64,000 nt of DNA, from the NCBI GenBank assembly GCA_964543195.1, contig CAZIXF010000001.1:186001-250000 (forward strand), given 5' to 3'. The number at the start of each line of letters is the position of its first letter. The first letter of the stretch is position 1. Under the pieces are notes generated by a model, which was not told the origin of the DNA, did no database searches, and saw only the letters and a list, made by a program, of their open reading frames with translations. Made by a program: the position numbers and the translations under genes. This DNA comes from JAGTVG01 sp964543195 (GTDB lineage Bacteria > Bacteroidota > Bacteroidia > Cytophagales > Cyclobacteriaceae). Shown piece after piece: positions 9,532 to 19,000 of the stretch.

Positions 9532-10785
9532 TCAGGAATGTTTTCGGAAAATCACGGAAGTATTATGTCCTCCAAAACCAAAGGTATTGCTTAAAGCGAC
9601 ATTGATTTCTCTTTCCTGAGCTTCATTGAAGGTAAAATTCATTTTATTATCGATATTCTCATCATCTGTAAAATGATTGATGGTAGGAGGCACGAAATCA
9701 TGTTGTATCGCCAATATACACGCAATGGCCTCGACGGCCCCGGCGGCACCCAATAAATGCCCGGTCATCGATTTAGTGGAACTGATATTGAGATTATAGG
9801 CATGCTCGCCAAATACATTCTTAATGGCTATGGTCTCACTGATATCTCCCAATGGGGTAGAGGTGCCATGAACATTGATATAATCCACTTCATTTCCGGG
9901 AATACCGGCATCCTCCAGGGTATTTTTCATTACTTTATAAGCCCCAATACCATCCGGATGAGGAGCAGTAATATGATGGGCATCGGCAGACATCCCAGCG
10001 CCGATCAGTTCACAATAGATATGGGCTCCCCTGGCTTTGGCGTGTTCGTATTCTTCCAGGATCAATGCACCCCCGCCTTCACCCATTACAAAACCATCCC
10101 GGTCTTTATCGAAGGGCCTGGAGGCTGTTTCCGGAGAGTCATTTCTTTCGGATATGGCCTTCATGGAGCTGAAGCCACCTATACCTGCCTGGGTGATAGC
10201 GGCTTCGGATCCACCGGTGATCATCACATCCACCTTCCCAAGCCGGATATAATTGCAGGCGTCGATAATGGCATTGGTAGATGAAGCACAGGCCGAAACA
10301 GTGGCAAAGTTAGGCCCCATAAAACCATACCGGATCGATAAATATCCAGCACTTATATCAGGGATCATTTTTGGAATAAAAAAGGGATTGAACCGGGGTA
10401 TGCCTTTGTTTTCAGCAAAATTAAGGATCTCTTCCTCGAAGGTCTTTAATCCGCCAATCCCGGCTGCCCAGATGATACCCGCCCTGTCTTTATCCAGTTT
10501 ATCCAGATCTATATGGCTGTCTTCCATCGCCTCCTGTGCTGAAATAATGGCGTACTGGGTAAACGGGTCCATTTTGCGGATCTCTTTACGGTCAAGAAAA
10601 TTGAGCGGATCAAAATTCTTCAGTTCGCAGGCAAATTTGGTGCGGAAATGGGTAATATCAAATTTTGTGATGGTAGCAGCCCCACTAACTCCTTTTGATA
10701 ATCCATCCTTGAATTCTCCCACATTATTACCAACAGGAGTTAGTGCACCTAATCCGGTAACGACTACTTTTTTTAATTCCATCAA
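9532..10785 (-). CDS. fabF: Beta-ketoacyl-ACP synthase II
   Basis: This 417-aa condensing enzyme elongates acyl-ACP with malonyl-ACP. The nucleophile Cys lies in VSACASSTNAI near residue 165, and the two His in VHGTSTPLGD (near 305) and GHLLGAAGAVEA (near 343). The glycine-rich FGFGGHNTS ends the fold. It lies 19 bp after acpP, its carrier substrate, and abuts rnc. The length is normal for the family. Confidence 0.97.
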   Translation of the reverse strand: MMELKKVVVTGLGALTPVGNNVGEFKDGLSKGVSGAATITKFDITHFRTKFACELKNFDPLNFLDRKEIRKMDPFTQYAIISAQEAMEDSHIDLDKLDKDRAGIIWAAGIGGLKTFEEEILNFAENKGIPRFNPFFIPKMIPDISAGYLSIRYGFMGPNFATVSACASSTNAIIDACNYIRLGKVDVMITGGSEAAITQAGIGGFSSMKAISERNDSPETASRPFDKDRDGFVMGEGGGALILEEYEHAKARGAHIYCELIGAGMSADAHHITAPHPDGIGAYKVMKNTLEDAGIPGNEVDYINVHGTSTPLGDISETIAIKNVFGEHAYNLNISSTKSMTGHLLGAAGAVEAIACILAIQHDFVPPTINHFTDDENIDNKMNFTFNEAQEREINVALSNTFGFGGHNTSVIFRKHS

Positions 10786-10804
10786 AAAATAAAGACTTAA
10801 TGAA

Positions 10805-11044
10805 TTATGATTTTATGTTCTCTTCAAGATATGAAATAGCCTGGCCGACAGTTGAAATGTTTTCAGCCTGATCATCAGGTATTGAAATGCCAAATTCTTT
10901 CTCAAATTCCATTATCAATTCAACAGTATCGAGAGAATCGGCACCCAGGTCATTCGTAAAACTTGCTTCAGGAGTGACTTCAGATTCTTCAACCCCTAAT
11001 TTATCAACAATGATGCTTTTAACTTTTTGTGAAATCTCAGACAT
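10805..11044 (-). CDS. acpP: Acyl carrier protein
   Basis: The product is 79 aa, taking the ATG at 11044 as the start: MSEISQKVKSIIV is where ACP homology begins. The in-frame upstream extension (to 11104) lacks family resemblance. The phosphopantetheine attachment site is Ser37 in GADSLDTVEL. The protein is strongly acidic, as expected. It carries growing acyl chains for FabF next door and FabH at 41861. It is transcribed divergently from the IPExxxVDY gene at 11190. Confidence 0.97.
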   Translation of the reverse strand: MSEISQKVKSIIVDKLGVEESEVTPEASFTNDLGADSLDTVELIMEFEKEFGISIPDDQAENISTVGQAISYLEENIKS

Positions 11045-11189
11045 TTTTTGTATAGCGTTTAATTTTGACTTTGCAAAGAAATATATTTCGGTTATTAATG
11101 TCAAACAATTTTTTTCAATCTTATCTATTTCACATTTTTGTATATATACTTAACAATATATCAAAAAGAATCCACATATATCGGATATT

Positions 11190-11618
11190 ATGGCTAAAAA
11201 TCGATTAATTGTAGATTATCAATATGATTTTGAAATATACGGTATAATTTCGCCTGCAAAAGAATACCGGTTGGCCTGGTTGTTAAATAATCATCTGAAG
11301 ATCCATTTGGTAAAAAATGAAGATATTGTTCATAATTTCGTGAACAGAGAGGATCTGAGGATCTCAAACTATATTTATGAGACCGAAAACATGACATTCA
11401 GGCTTCTTAAGAATAAAAGCGAGAACAAAACCGATGATAAACTGGATTTTTTGATCCCGGAGCTCCATAAATTCGATTTTTTTATCATGAAAAATGGCTT
11501 GCTCGACGGTAAAGCCGATTCCGGGTTTTTATCTGCAATCAAGCAGATCCCCGGCATTCATTATATTACCGGTTTTGATATCGAAAAGATCAAATCAAAA
11601 GAAAATTTAATTTTCTGA
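11190..11618 (+). CDS. IPExxxVDY family protein
   Basis: This 142-aa protein belongs to a small Bacteroidota family usually found between acpP and pyk, as here. It begins MAKNRLIVDYQYDFEIYG, a typical start. The family's namesake motif appears as LIPELHKFDFFIM, with the VDY part degenerate. No enzyme motif, signal peptide or membrane segment is visible. It ends one base before pyk, so co-transcription and possibly translational coupling are likely. The function is unknown. Confidence 0.85.
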   Translation: MAKNRLIVDYQYDFEIYGIISPAKEYRLAWLLNNHLKIHLVKNEDIVHNFVNREDLRISNYIYETENMTFRLLKNKSENKTDDKLDFLIPELHKFDFFIMKNGLLDGKADSGFLSAIKQIPGIHYITGFDIEKIKSKENLIF

Positions 11619-11619
11619 T

Positions 11620-13059
11620 ATGAAGGATATGATAAATCGAACAAAAATTGTGGCTACCCTGGGCCCGGCCAGTCCGACAAAATCGTCGATCAGTTCATTG
11701 ATCCGGTCCGGCGCCAATGTGTTCAGGCTCAATTTTTCACATGGCTCCCACAAGGAGCACCTGAACAGGATCAAGGCGATCAGGAGTCTGAATAAAGAGC
11801 TGGATGTTCCGGTGGGGATACTGATGGACCTGCAGGGGCCCAAAATACGGATCGGTGAAATCAAGGAGGGTGAGGTAAACGTTAAAGTAGGGAATAAACT
11901 GAAGATCACCACTTCTCCGGTGGAGGGAACAAGCAAGATCATATCCACCACTTATAATAATCTGCCGGCTGATGTAGAAAAGGGGGATATCATTTTGATC
12001 GATGACGGAAATATTGAATTGCGGGTAACCGACAAGACAGAATCGGAGGTGATGACCCAGGTATTACATGGGGGAATTTTAAAATCGAAAAAGGGGATCA
12101 ATCTGCCGGATACCAATGTCTCGCTTCCCTCATTAACGGATAAGGATCTGAAAGACCTGAAATTCGGGCTTCAACATAATATTGACTGGATTGCTCTTTC
12201 TTTTGTACGAAAAGCGGACGATATCAATCATTTGAGGGATATAATTTGTAAAGCCGGCAAAAGGACTAAAATAATTGCCAAGATCGAAAAACCGGAGGCA
12301 GTTGAACATATAGATGATATCATCGAGGCATGTGATGCCATTATGGTGGCCAGGGGGGACCTCGGGGTGGAAATCCCCATGGAAAAAGTACCCTTAATAC
12401 AAAAACAGATCATAAAAAAATGTAATCTGAATGCCAAGCCCGTGATCGTGGCCACTCAGATGCTGGAAAGCATGATCCAGAATCCCAGGCCAACCCGTGC
12501 AGAGGCCAGTGATGTGGCCAATGCCATTATGGACGGAGCCGATGCCATCATGCTGAGCGCTGAGACGGCCAGTGGAAATTATCCTGCACTGGCCGTACGA
12601 AGCATGGCAAGAATCATCCGGTCTGTGGAAGAGAACGTACATACCATCTTCAATAAAAATTATGAATGTGACAGGGGTTCACCCACATTCCTGAATGACC
12701 GGGTACTGGCCTCAGCCTGCCAGCTGGCCGAAGATACCGATGCGAAGGTGATCACCGGCATGACAGTGACCGGTTACACGGCTTTCAATATATCAAAACA
12801 TCGTCCCAATGCTGCCATTTACATATTCACCGGCAACGAGTCCCTTTTATCCCAGTTAACGCTGATCTGGGGCGTTCAGGCCTTTTTTTATGAAAAATTT
12901 GAATCCACTGATGATGCCCTGCATGATATTCAGGCTTTTCTGATGAAAAATGAATTGATCGATGTGGGAGAAATATATATCACTACGGGAACGATCCCCG
13001 TGGCAAGCAGAAAACGGACCAATACCGTCAGGCTGCTGGTGGCCGAAGATCAGGAATGA
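11620..13059 (+). CDS. pyk: Pyruvate kinase
   Basis: This 479-aa glycolytic enzyme converts PEP and ADP to pyruvate and ATP. Seen: LMDLQGPKIRIGE, the active-site Lys region KIIAKIEKPEAVEHID, MVARGDLGVEIPMEKV and TRAEASDVANAIMDGADA, then the C-terminal alpha/beta domain to residue 479. The ATG follows the upstream gene closely. The 3' end overlaps the convergent NFACT gene by 10 bp. With pckA at 55243 the window covers both directions of the PEP node. Confidence 0.97.
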   Translation: MKDMINRTKIVATLGPASPTKSSISSLIRSGANVFRLNFSHGSHKEHLNRIKAIRSLNKELDVPVGILMDLQGPKIRIGEIKEGEVNVKVGNKLKITTSPVEGTSKIISTTYNNLPADVEKGDIILIDDGNIELRVTDKTESEVMTQVLHGGILKSKKGINLPDTNVSLPSLTDKDLKDLKFGLQHNIDWIALSFVRKADDINHLRDIICKAGKRTKIIAKIEKPEAVEHIDDIIEACDAIMVARGDLGVEIPMEKVPLIQKQIIKKCNLNAKPVIVATQMLESMIQNPRPTRAEASDVANAIMDGADAIMLSAETASGNYPALAVRSMARIIRSVEENVHTIFNKNYECDRGSPTFLNDRVLASACQLAEDTDAKVITGMTVTGYTAFNISKHRPNAAIYIFTGNESLLSQLTLIWGVQAFFYEKFESTDDALHDIQAFLMKNELIDVGEIYITTGTIPVASRKRTNTVRLLVAEDQE

Positions 13060-14621
13060 CCGGACACATCAGCCGCCGCAGGATCCACAAATAATATATT
13101 TTCTTTTTCCACTATTACCGTACCAGGGGAGAATCCCTTCTTTTTCCTTACGTATTTTTTTTCCGTGTAAATCACCGGGCAATGGTTCATATTCCGGTTT
13201 CGGGAATAATAGGCAGCATATTGAGCTGCTTTTTCAATTACAGGTTTCGGGAAAGTTTTGCCTGGCTGGTATTTAACCAGTGTATGTGATCCGGTTACAT
13301 CTTTTGCATGTAGCCAGAGGTCCTCCTTAAACCCGTATCCAAAAGTCAGCTCATCGTTATTTTTAGCGTTTCGCCCGGCCAGGATCCGGAAACCCATGTA
13401 TTCAAATTCCTTGAACCGGGGCTGATCGTCTTTGGTACCTGAGGATTCGGGCAATAACTGGTTTGCTTTAATAAACGCTTTTAATTCCCGGAGATTATCG
13501 ATGGTTTCGATAACTTTTAGTTGATCTCCGGCAGTTTCGATCAGTTTTTTCTTTTCTTCCAGGTTCTTATGAAGATTTTTGATCTCGATCCGTTGGTTTT
13601 TTGCCTTCCGGTAATAATTCCCGGCATTCTTCTGAGGTGACAATTTCGGGTTCAGTTTTATGGTTATCGTCCGGTCATGATAAAAATCAAAAAGATCGAC
13701 TTTCGAAACACCCTGTTTTATTTGATGCAGGTTGGCCATCAGGATGTCTCCGGCCTGTTTGTAATCCATGGAACGCTGAAGTTCATTCAGCTTTGCAGAG
13801 GTTTTGGAAATGTAATTTTTTGATTTTCTGATTTGATCCCTGAGTTGTCGTGATGCTATATTTTTTAACTTGTGGAGTTGTTTCCTCCGCGTATATTCGG
13901 CATAAAACCAGGTGACGGCTTCCAGAGGATCGGTGGATTTTTTGAGCCAGGGTTTTTCCGGGAACAGGGAGAACTTCACCACAGGAGGATCCTCTTTTAC
14001 AAAAAACCCGGGATCTTCAAGATATTCGAGGGTTTCATGCACCATTTCCCATTTCTTCCCAGGACCGGCTGCATCAAAATTTCTTTTTTTCAGGTAATCC
14101 ATCACCGTGGCATCGAAAGCCGGGATCCACTTTCCCGGATTACAGGAATGCTCCATAAATGCTTCCCGGGAAATTTCTACATCACGATCGAGATCTTCAA
14201 GCCTTATTTTTTCTTCATCGTTAAGCTGATGCTTGAACACCTCAACACAATGGTTGTTGTGGAAAAGCAGACAATTTGAAAATCCACCGAAAAGCTTGAA
14301 AAGCAATACGAATTCCTCTTCAAGATGAAAAGAAAACGCCCTTTCAAAGCGGTATTGGTAGACTTTTTCGATCTTTTTATCCATTATGGTTTGAAAAAGA
14401 TCAATTGAATTCTTTTTTGCACGTGAAAAACCGGAATGGAAGCTCAGGCAGGAAAAATCCGGGTTCTGGTCCGCCTTGATATATAACTCCTCACCGGATG
14501 AATACAACCCAATGATCAATTCATTTTTATTCTGGGAAAAACAGGCGCCGATTTTCCAGTGTTTAATCTTTTTTTCAAGTGATGCGGAAAGTTGTTTTAA
14601 GAAGAAATAATTATTATGCAC
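13050..14621 (-). CDS. NFACT-family ribosome quality control protein (RqcH-like)
   Basis: The product is 523 aa. It has a divergent NFACT-N domain (about residues 5-190), a long Lys-rich coiled-coil middle (about 260-400), and a C-terminal NFACT-R domain with the signature EDLWLHAKDVTGSHTLVKY near 440. In bacteria, RqcH relatives bind split 50S subunits and add C-terminal Ala tails to stalled chains; others have been described as fibronectin-binding proteins. The N-terminal part is poorly conserved to my eye, so Ala-tailing is an inference from the family. Convergent with pyk, overlapping it by 10 bp. Confidence 0.85.
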   Translation of the reverse strand: MHNNYFFLKQLSASLEKKIKHWKIGACFSQNKNELIIGLYSSGEELYIKADQNPDFSCLSFHSGFSRAKKNSIDLFQTIMDKKIEKVYQYRFERAFSFHLEEEFVLLFKLFGGFSNCLLFHNNHCVEVFKHQLNDEEKIRLEDLDRDVEISREAFMEHSCNPGKWIPAFDATVMDYLKKRNFDAAGPGKKWEMVHETLEYLEDPGFFVKEDPPVVKFSLFPEKPWLKKSTDPLEAVTWFYAEYTRRKQLHKLKNIASRQLRDQIRKSKNYISKTSAKLNELQRSMDYKQAGDILMANLHQIKQGVSKVDLFDFYHDRTITIKLNPKLSPQKNAGNYYRKAKNQRIEIKNLHKNLEEKKKLIETAGDQLKVIETIDNLRELKAFIKANQLLPESSGTKDDQPRFKEFEYMGFRILAGRNAKNNDELTFGYGFKEDLWLHAKDVTGSHTLVKYQPGKTFPKPVIEKAAQYAAYYSRNRNMNHCPVIYTEKKYVRKKKGFSPGTVIVEKENILFVDPAAADVSGHS

Positions 14622-14623
14622 GA

Positions 14624-15385
14624 TTATAATTCAACGTTTAATCCATCATGGGCCAGGAATACATTATCCGGCAATTCTTTCGATACCTCTTCATGAAGTC
14701 CCATCCTGTGGCTCAGGTGGGTGAGATAGGCTCTCCGGGGATTTATCTTTCTGATTTCTTCAAGGGCTTCATGAAGGGTAAAATGTGATTTATGATGGGT
14801 TTTCTGAAGGGCATTCAACACCAGGATCTCACTGCCCCTGATTTTTTCCCTTTCTGTTTCTGGTATGATGTTGGCGTCAGTGATATAGGATAAATTCCCT
14901 ATTCGAAATCCAAGTACCGGCAGTTTATGATGCAATACCTCAATGGGATCGATCGGTATGCCTTCCGCAAGAAAAGGTGAGTTTACGATTTCTTCGATCC
15001 GGATCCTGGGGGCGCCACCGTATTCCCCCGGAGAAAAAATATAGGAATATTCATTTTTTAACTGTTCAATGGTATCACTGTTGGCGAAAACCGGTATCAC
15101 CTTATTTTGCCGGAAATTATAACTGCGGATATCATCCAGCCCTGCGATATGGTCTTTGTGATGATGGGTAAAAAGGACAAAATCGAGTGCTGCTATATTT
15201 TCTCTCAACATCTGTTGCCGGAAATCCGGCCCCGTATCGATCACAAAACTTTTATTCTGGTACTCTATATGAACGGAAGTCCGTAATCGCTTGTCTCTGG
15301 GGTCTTTTGATCTACATACTTTACATTCACAACCAATTACCGGAACGCCCTGGGATGTGCCTGTTCCTAAAAAAGTGATTTTCAC
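14624..15385 (-). CDS. MBL-fold metallohydrolase (PhnP-like phosphodiesterase)
   Basis: This 253-aa protein begins with FLGTGTSQGVPVIGCECKVC, the PhnP-type start with a CxC...C cluster. The metal site is FTHHHKDHIAGLDDI; the downstream ligands include ITDANII and YLTHLSHRMG. The family includes cyclic phosphate phosphodiesterases. There is no phosphonate operon here, so the substrate is open. It overlaps the upstream 93-aa gene by 4 bp and precedes the NFACT gene by 2 bp. Confidence 0.85.
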   Translation of the reverse strand: MKITFLGTGTSQGVPVIGCECKVCRSKDPRDKRLRTSVHIEYQNKSFVIDTGPDFRQQMLRENIAALDFVLFTHHHKDHIAGLDDIRSYNFRQNKVIPVFANSDTIEQLKNEYSYIFSPGEYGGAPRIRIEEIVNSPFLAEGIPIDPIEVLHHKLPVLGFRIGNLSYITDANIIPETEREKIRGSEILVLNALQKTHHKSHFTLHEALEEIRKINPRRAYLTHLSHRMGLHEEVSKELPDNVFLAHDGLNVEL

Positions 15386-15663
15386 GTTTGTTCTGGTATT
15401 TTGGTCAGGTTTACGTATAATTTACGGTTTTTATCACTGAGATTTTCAGGGAAAACCTCTATCTCTTTAAGCATCTCAACAAGACAATTGATCTTTGCCT
15501 CGAGGGTATAGTATTTGTTTACGATAGCGATTTTTTTACTGTTCAGGACACAATACCCGGATTTGAAATTGCCCTTTTCATACCGGAGATTATAATCGGT
15601 TTCGGAGTACAGATCTTCAAGTTTATTCAGGAAATGTTTGGTATAATTAAAGTCACTCATCAA
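15382..15663 (-). CDS. Conserved small protein of unknown function
   Basis: The product is 93 aa, or 92 from the second Met. It is predicted soluble with mixed charge (MSDFNYTKHFLNKLEDLY, then ETDYNLRYEKGNFKSGYC) and no recognised motif. The start overlaps the end of the response regulator gene by 4 bp and its end overlaps the MBL gene by 4 bp. Tight packing in a minus-strand operon is the main reason to believe it. I do not recognise the family. Confidence 0.7.
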   Translation of the reverse strand: MMSDFNYTKHFLNKLEDLYSETDYNLRYEKGNFKSGYCVLNSKKIAIVNKYYTLEAKINCLVEMLKEIEVFPENLSDKNRKLYVNLTKIPEQT

Positions 15664-16040
15664 TCAGCCGTATATTTTTTCACCAAGTTAACCAGGGCAT
15701 CAAAATTAAGAGGTTTTTGCATCATTTCATTAATTCCGATCTCTTTATATTGTTCAGCGGACAGATTCTGGGCGTTGCCGGTTATTGCAATGATAGGAAC
15801 CTGGGATTTTTCCGGATCGTTATGGTTTCTGATTTTTTTTGTGCATTCGATGCCATCCATTTCAGGCATATTGATATCCATCAGTATCACGTCAAAATTT
15901 TCGTTATCAAGAAGTTCCAGTACTTTTTTCCCGTTTTTTACCGTGGATATTGAAAAATTCTGAATGGAAAGGATCCTTTTAGTAAGATTTTGAATTACCG
16001 AACTGTCTTCGGCGATCAATACCTTTTTCGGGTTGCTCAT
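15660..16040 (-). CDS. Single-domain response regulator
   Basis: This 126-aa protein is a bare receiver (REC) domain with no output domain. The acidic pocket is EDS near residues 11-13, the phosphoacceptor is Asp55 in VILMDINMPEMDG, and the conserved Lys is in MMQKPLNFDALV. It starts 5 bp after the hybrid kinase gene ends, so it is a probable partner that takes phosphate from that kinase's Hpt domain (inference from adjacency). Confidence 0.93.
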   Translation of the reverse strand: MSNPKKVLIAEDSSVIQNLTKRILSIQNFSISTVKNGKKVLELLDNENFDVILMDINMPEMDGIECTKKIRNHNDPEKSQVPIIAITGNAQNLSAEQYKEIGINEMMQKPLNFDALVNLVKKYTAD

Positions 16041-16045
16041 ATTGA

Positions 16046-19000
16046 TTAATTTTTTAATAAATGTCGGAAATTTTTTTCAATATTCATGAACGATGTTTTA
16101 AGAAAGTCAAGGTCATCTTCCAGCTCTTCATAATCGTCATTTTTTAATTTTTTTTCAACCTGTTCAATCTCCATTGAAAATTTTTCGGCACCGAGGGTTC
16201 CCGCATTTCCTTTCATTGTATGAAGCTCGTCGCGAATTTTTTCGAAGTTCTTTTCCTGGAGGGCCAGGTCGCATAATTCAAACTGTTGTTGGGTTTCCAT
16301 TATGAATTCAGAGAAGACTTCCTTTATCATGTCATTTCCGCCAAGAGATCTCAATTGATCTACCATTTCCATGTTGATCAATTGGCCAGGATGGTCTTGT
16401 TCATAAACGGCAGGTTGTGGCTGTTCTTTTTCACCATTGACCCACTTACGGACTTTTGTCAGAAGATCCTTTGACCGGATCGGTTTGGCAATATAATCGT
16501 CGAGACCCTGTTTCAGAAATCTCTCTTTATCTTCTTTCATGGAATAGGCGGTCATGGCAATCACCGGCGGATATTTATCCAGGTCCATTTTTTTTATTTT
16601 ATTCGTGGCGGTAATCCCATCCATTTCGGGCATCTGAATATCCATAAAGATCAGGTCATATTGTTTCCTGGATACCAGATCAAGGGATTTTCTGCCATCT
16701 TCAACAAGGTCTACTTCACAGCCCGACTTTTTCAGGATCTCACCGGCTACCTGCCGGTTTATGATATTGTCGTCTACCAGAAGTACTTTTGGCTTTCTGT
16801 CCTTAAAATAACCTTCCACTTCAATATCGTCGACCGGTGATTTTTTACCGGGTTTAGCATTCTTATCAGTAGGCTCTGCCTCGAAAGTGAACCAGAAGGT
16901 GCTTCCATGGCCCAATGTGGAATACACGCCGATCTTACCTCCCATAAGTTTGGTGAGTTCACGTGATATGGCCAGACCCAATCCAGTACCACTATAGGCT
17001 TTGGTGGTTGAATTGTCGACCTGGCTGAACAGGGTGAAAAGTTGTTTGATGTTTTCTCTTGAAATTCCGATTCCGGAATCACTGACCGTACATTTGATCA
17101 TATTCCTCTTGCCGGGGATTTTTGCTTTTTTCATCTGGATATCGATCGATCCGCCACCTTCGGTGAATTTTATTGCGTTGGATACCAGGTTTGAAAGTAC
17201 CTGCAACAGCCTTGTTTCATCGATCATTGCATATTCAGGGAGGTTTTCATTCAAATGATAATATAAATTGATATTTTTATTCAAGGCCTGCTGGGAAAAG
17301 AGCGAGTATATTTTGTCCATCACATTTTTCAGGTTCACCGCTCTTTTTTTCAACTGCATTTTTCCGGCTTCGATTTTCGAAAGATCCAGTATATCATTGA
17401 GGATGTTCAGAAGTGTTTCTGAAGATTTTTTGATCGTTTTAACATAATTGCTCTGTTCATCCGTAATGGGGGTTCTTTCCAGGAGATCGATCATTCCAAT
17501 TATACCGTTCATGGGTGTGCGGATCTCATGACTCATATTGGCGAGAAAAAGTTCTTTAACTTTGAGTGACTTTTCAGCCAGTTCCTTAGCCTGCTTCAGT
17601 TCAATATTGGTTTCCTTCAATTTTGTAATGTCCCTCGCCACCCCTTCAACAGCCACTGTGTTGATGTTATTATCATAGATCAGCCTGACATTACAGATGC
17701 ATTGTAAAATTTTTCCTTCCTTATTGATCACCGAAGCCTCGAAGTTGCGCTGGCTTTTTTTTCTGACCAGGTTCCGCAATAATTTTTTCGAATTTTTTGA
17801 ATAGAGGTAATAGTTGGTTATGTCTTTGCCCAGCAGTTCTTCCGGTTCGTATCCGAAAATATCCTTTACCGAAGGACTTAAAAGGATGATGTTGCCATTG
17901 AAATCACATCTGAAAAATACATCCTGGAATGATTCGAAGATATTTCTGAACTTTTCTTCACTTTCTTTCAGGGCCAGCTGAGACCTTTTATTGGCGGTAA
18001 TGTCATAGGCGATCCCTGAAATTTCCTGCACACTTTCCAAATCAATATAAATGGGGTTCAGCACGATATACTTCCAGGATTCTTTTTTGGTGTCAATATC
18101 CACAAACCTGGCTTCGAAATGCACTGCCTCTCCATTAAATACCCTCTGATATTTTTCTTTCCAGAATGGCAGCCTGTTAACTTTATTGATCTTATCAGGA
18201 TCGGGGAAGTATTCGGCCTGAGCGGGTATATGGGAATGGATGAACTGCTTGAAATTGTTGTTACTGGAGGTGAACTCATATTTTTTATTGATCGACCAGA
18301 TCATGTGATCACCGCTTTCGAATATGGCCTGAAGGCGCGCGGTTTGTTCTTTTATCTTTTCTTCTTTCCGTTTCCGGTCGATCGTATTGGCAATCTGCCC
18401 TGAGATAAAGACCAGGAGATCTAGATCCCTTTTTGTGTAGCTGCCCGCACTATGATAGTCCTGTACGGCTATTATTCCGATAACCTGTCCCCCCAGAATA
18501 AGCGGGACACCAAGCCAAACCTGCGGGATCTCTCCCCTGATAATAAGCCTTTCTTCATTTTTTAACCTGATCAGATCCTTTTTATATAAAAACAGCGGTT
18601 TCTTGTGATGAATCGCATATTCGGTTATACCGTTTTCAAATTTTCTTGATCCGGGAATCTCCTTATCGCTCCTGTTTTCATCGATCAGATAGGGGAAATT
18701 GATACGATCCCGGTTCCGGTCGTAAAGTGCGATGTAAAAATTATCGACATTGATGATATTTTTAAGCTCAGCATATATATCAGAAAACAAGGTCTCAAGG
18801 TTCGCACTGTGAATAGCCAGATTGGATATCCGGTAGTATGTATGTTGTGCTTTTTCGGCCCGTACGCGGTCGGTGATGTCATAGAAGATCCCCTGGTATT
18901 CTTTTATTTTGCCGTGGTGAAGACTGCAGCTCAAACTTCCGGTAACGTTTATTTTTTCTCCACTTTTTGATACGAGTACGGTATCGATTTTGGGGGAGGA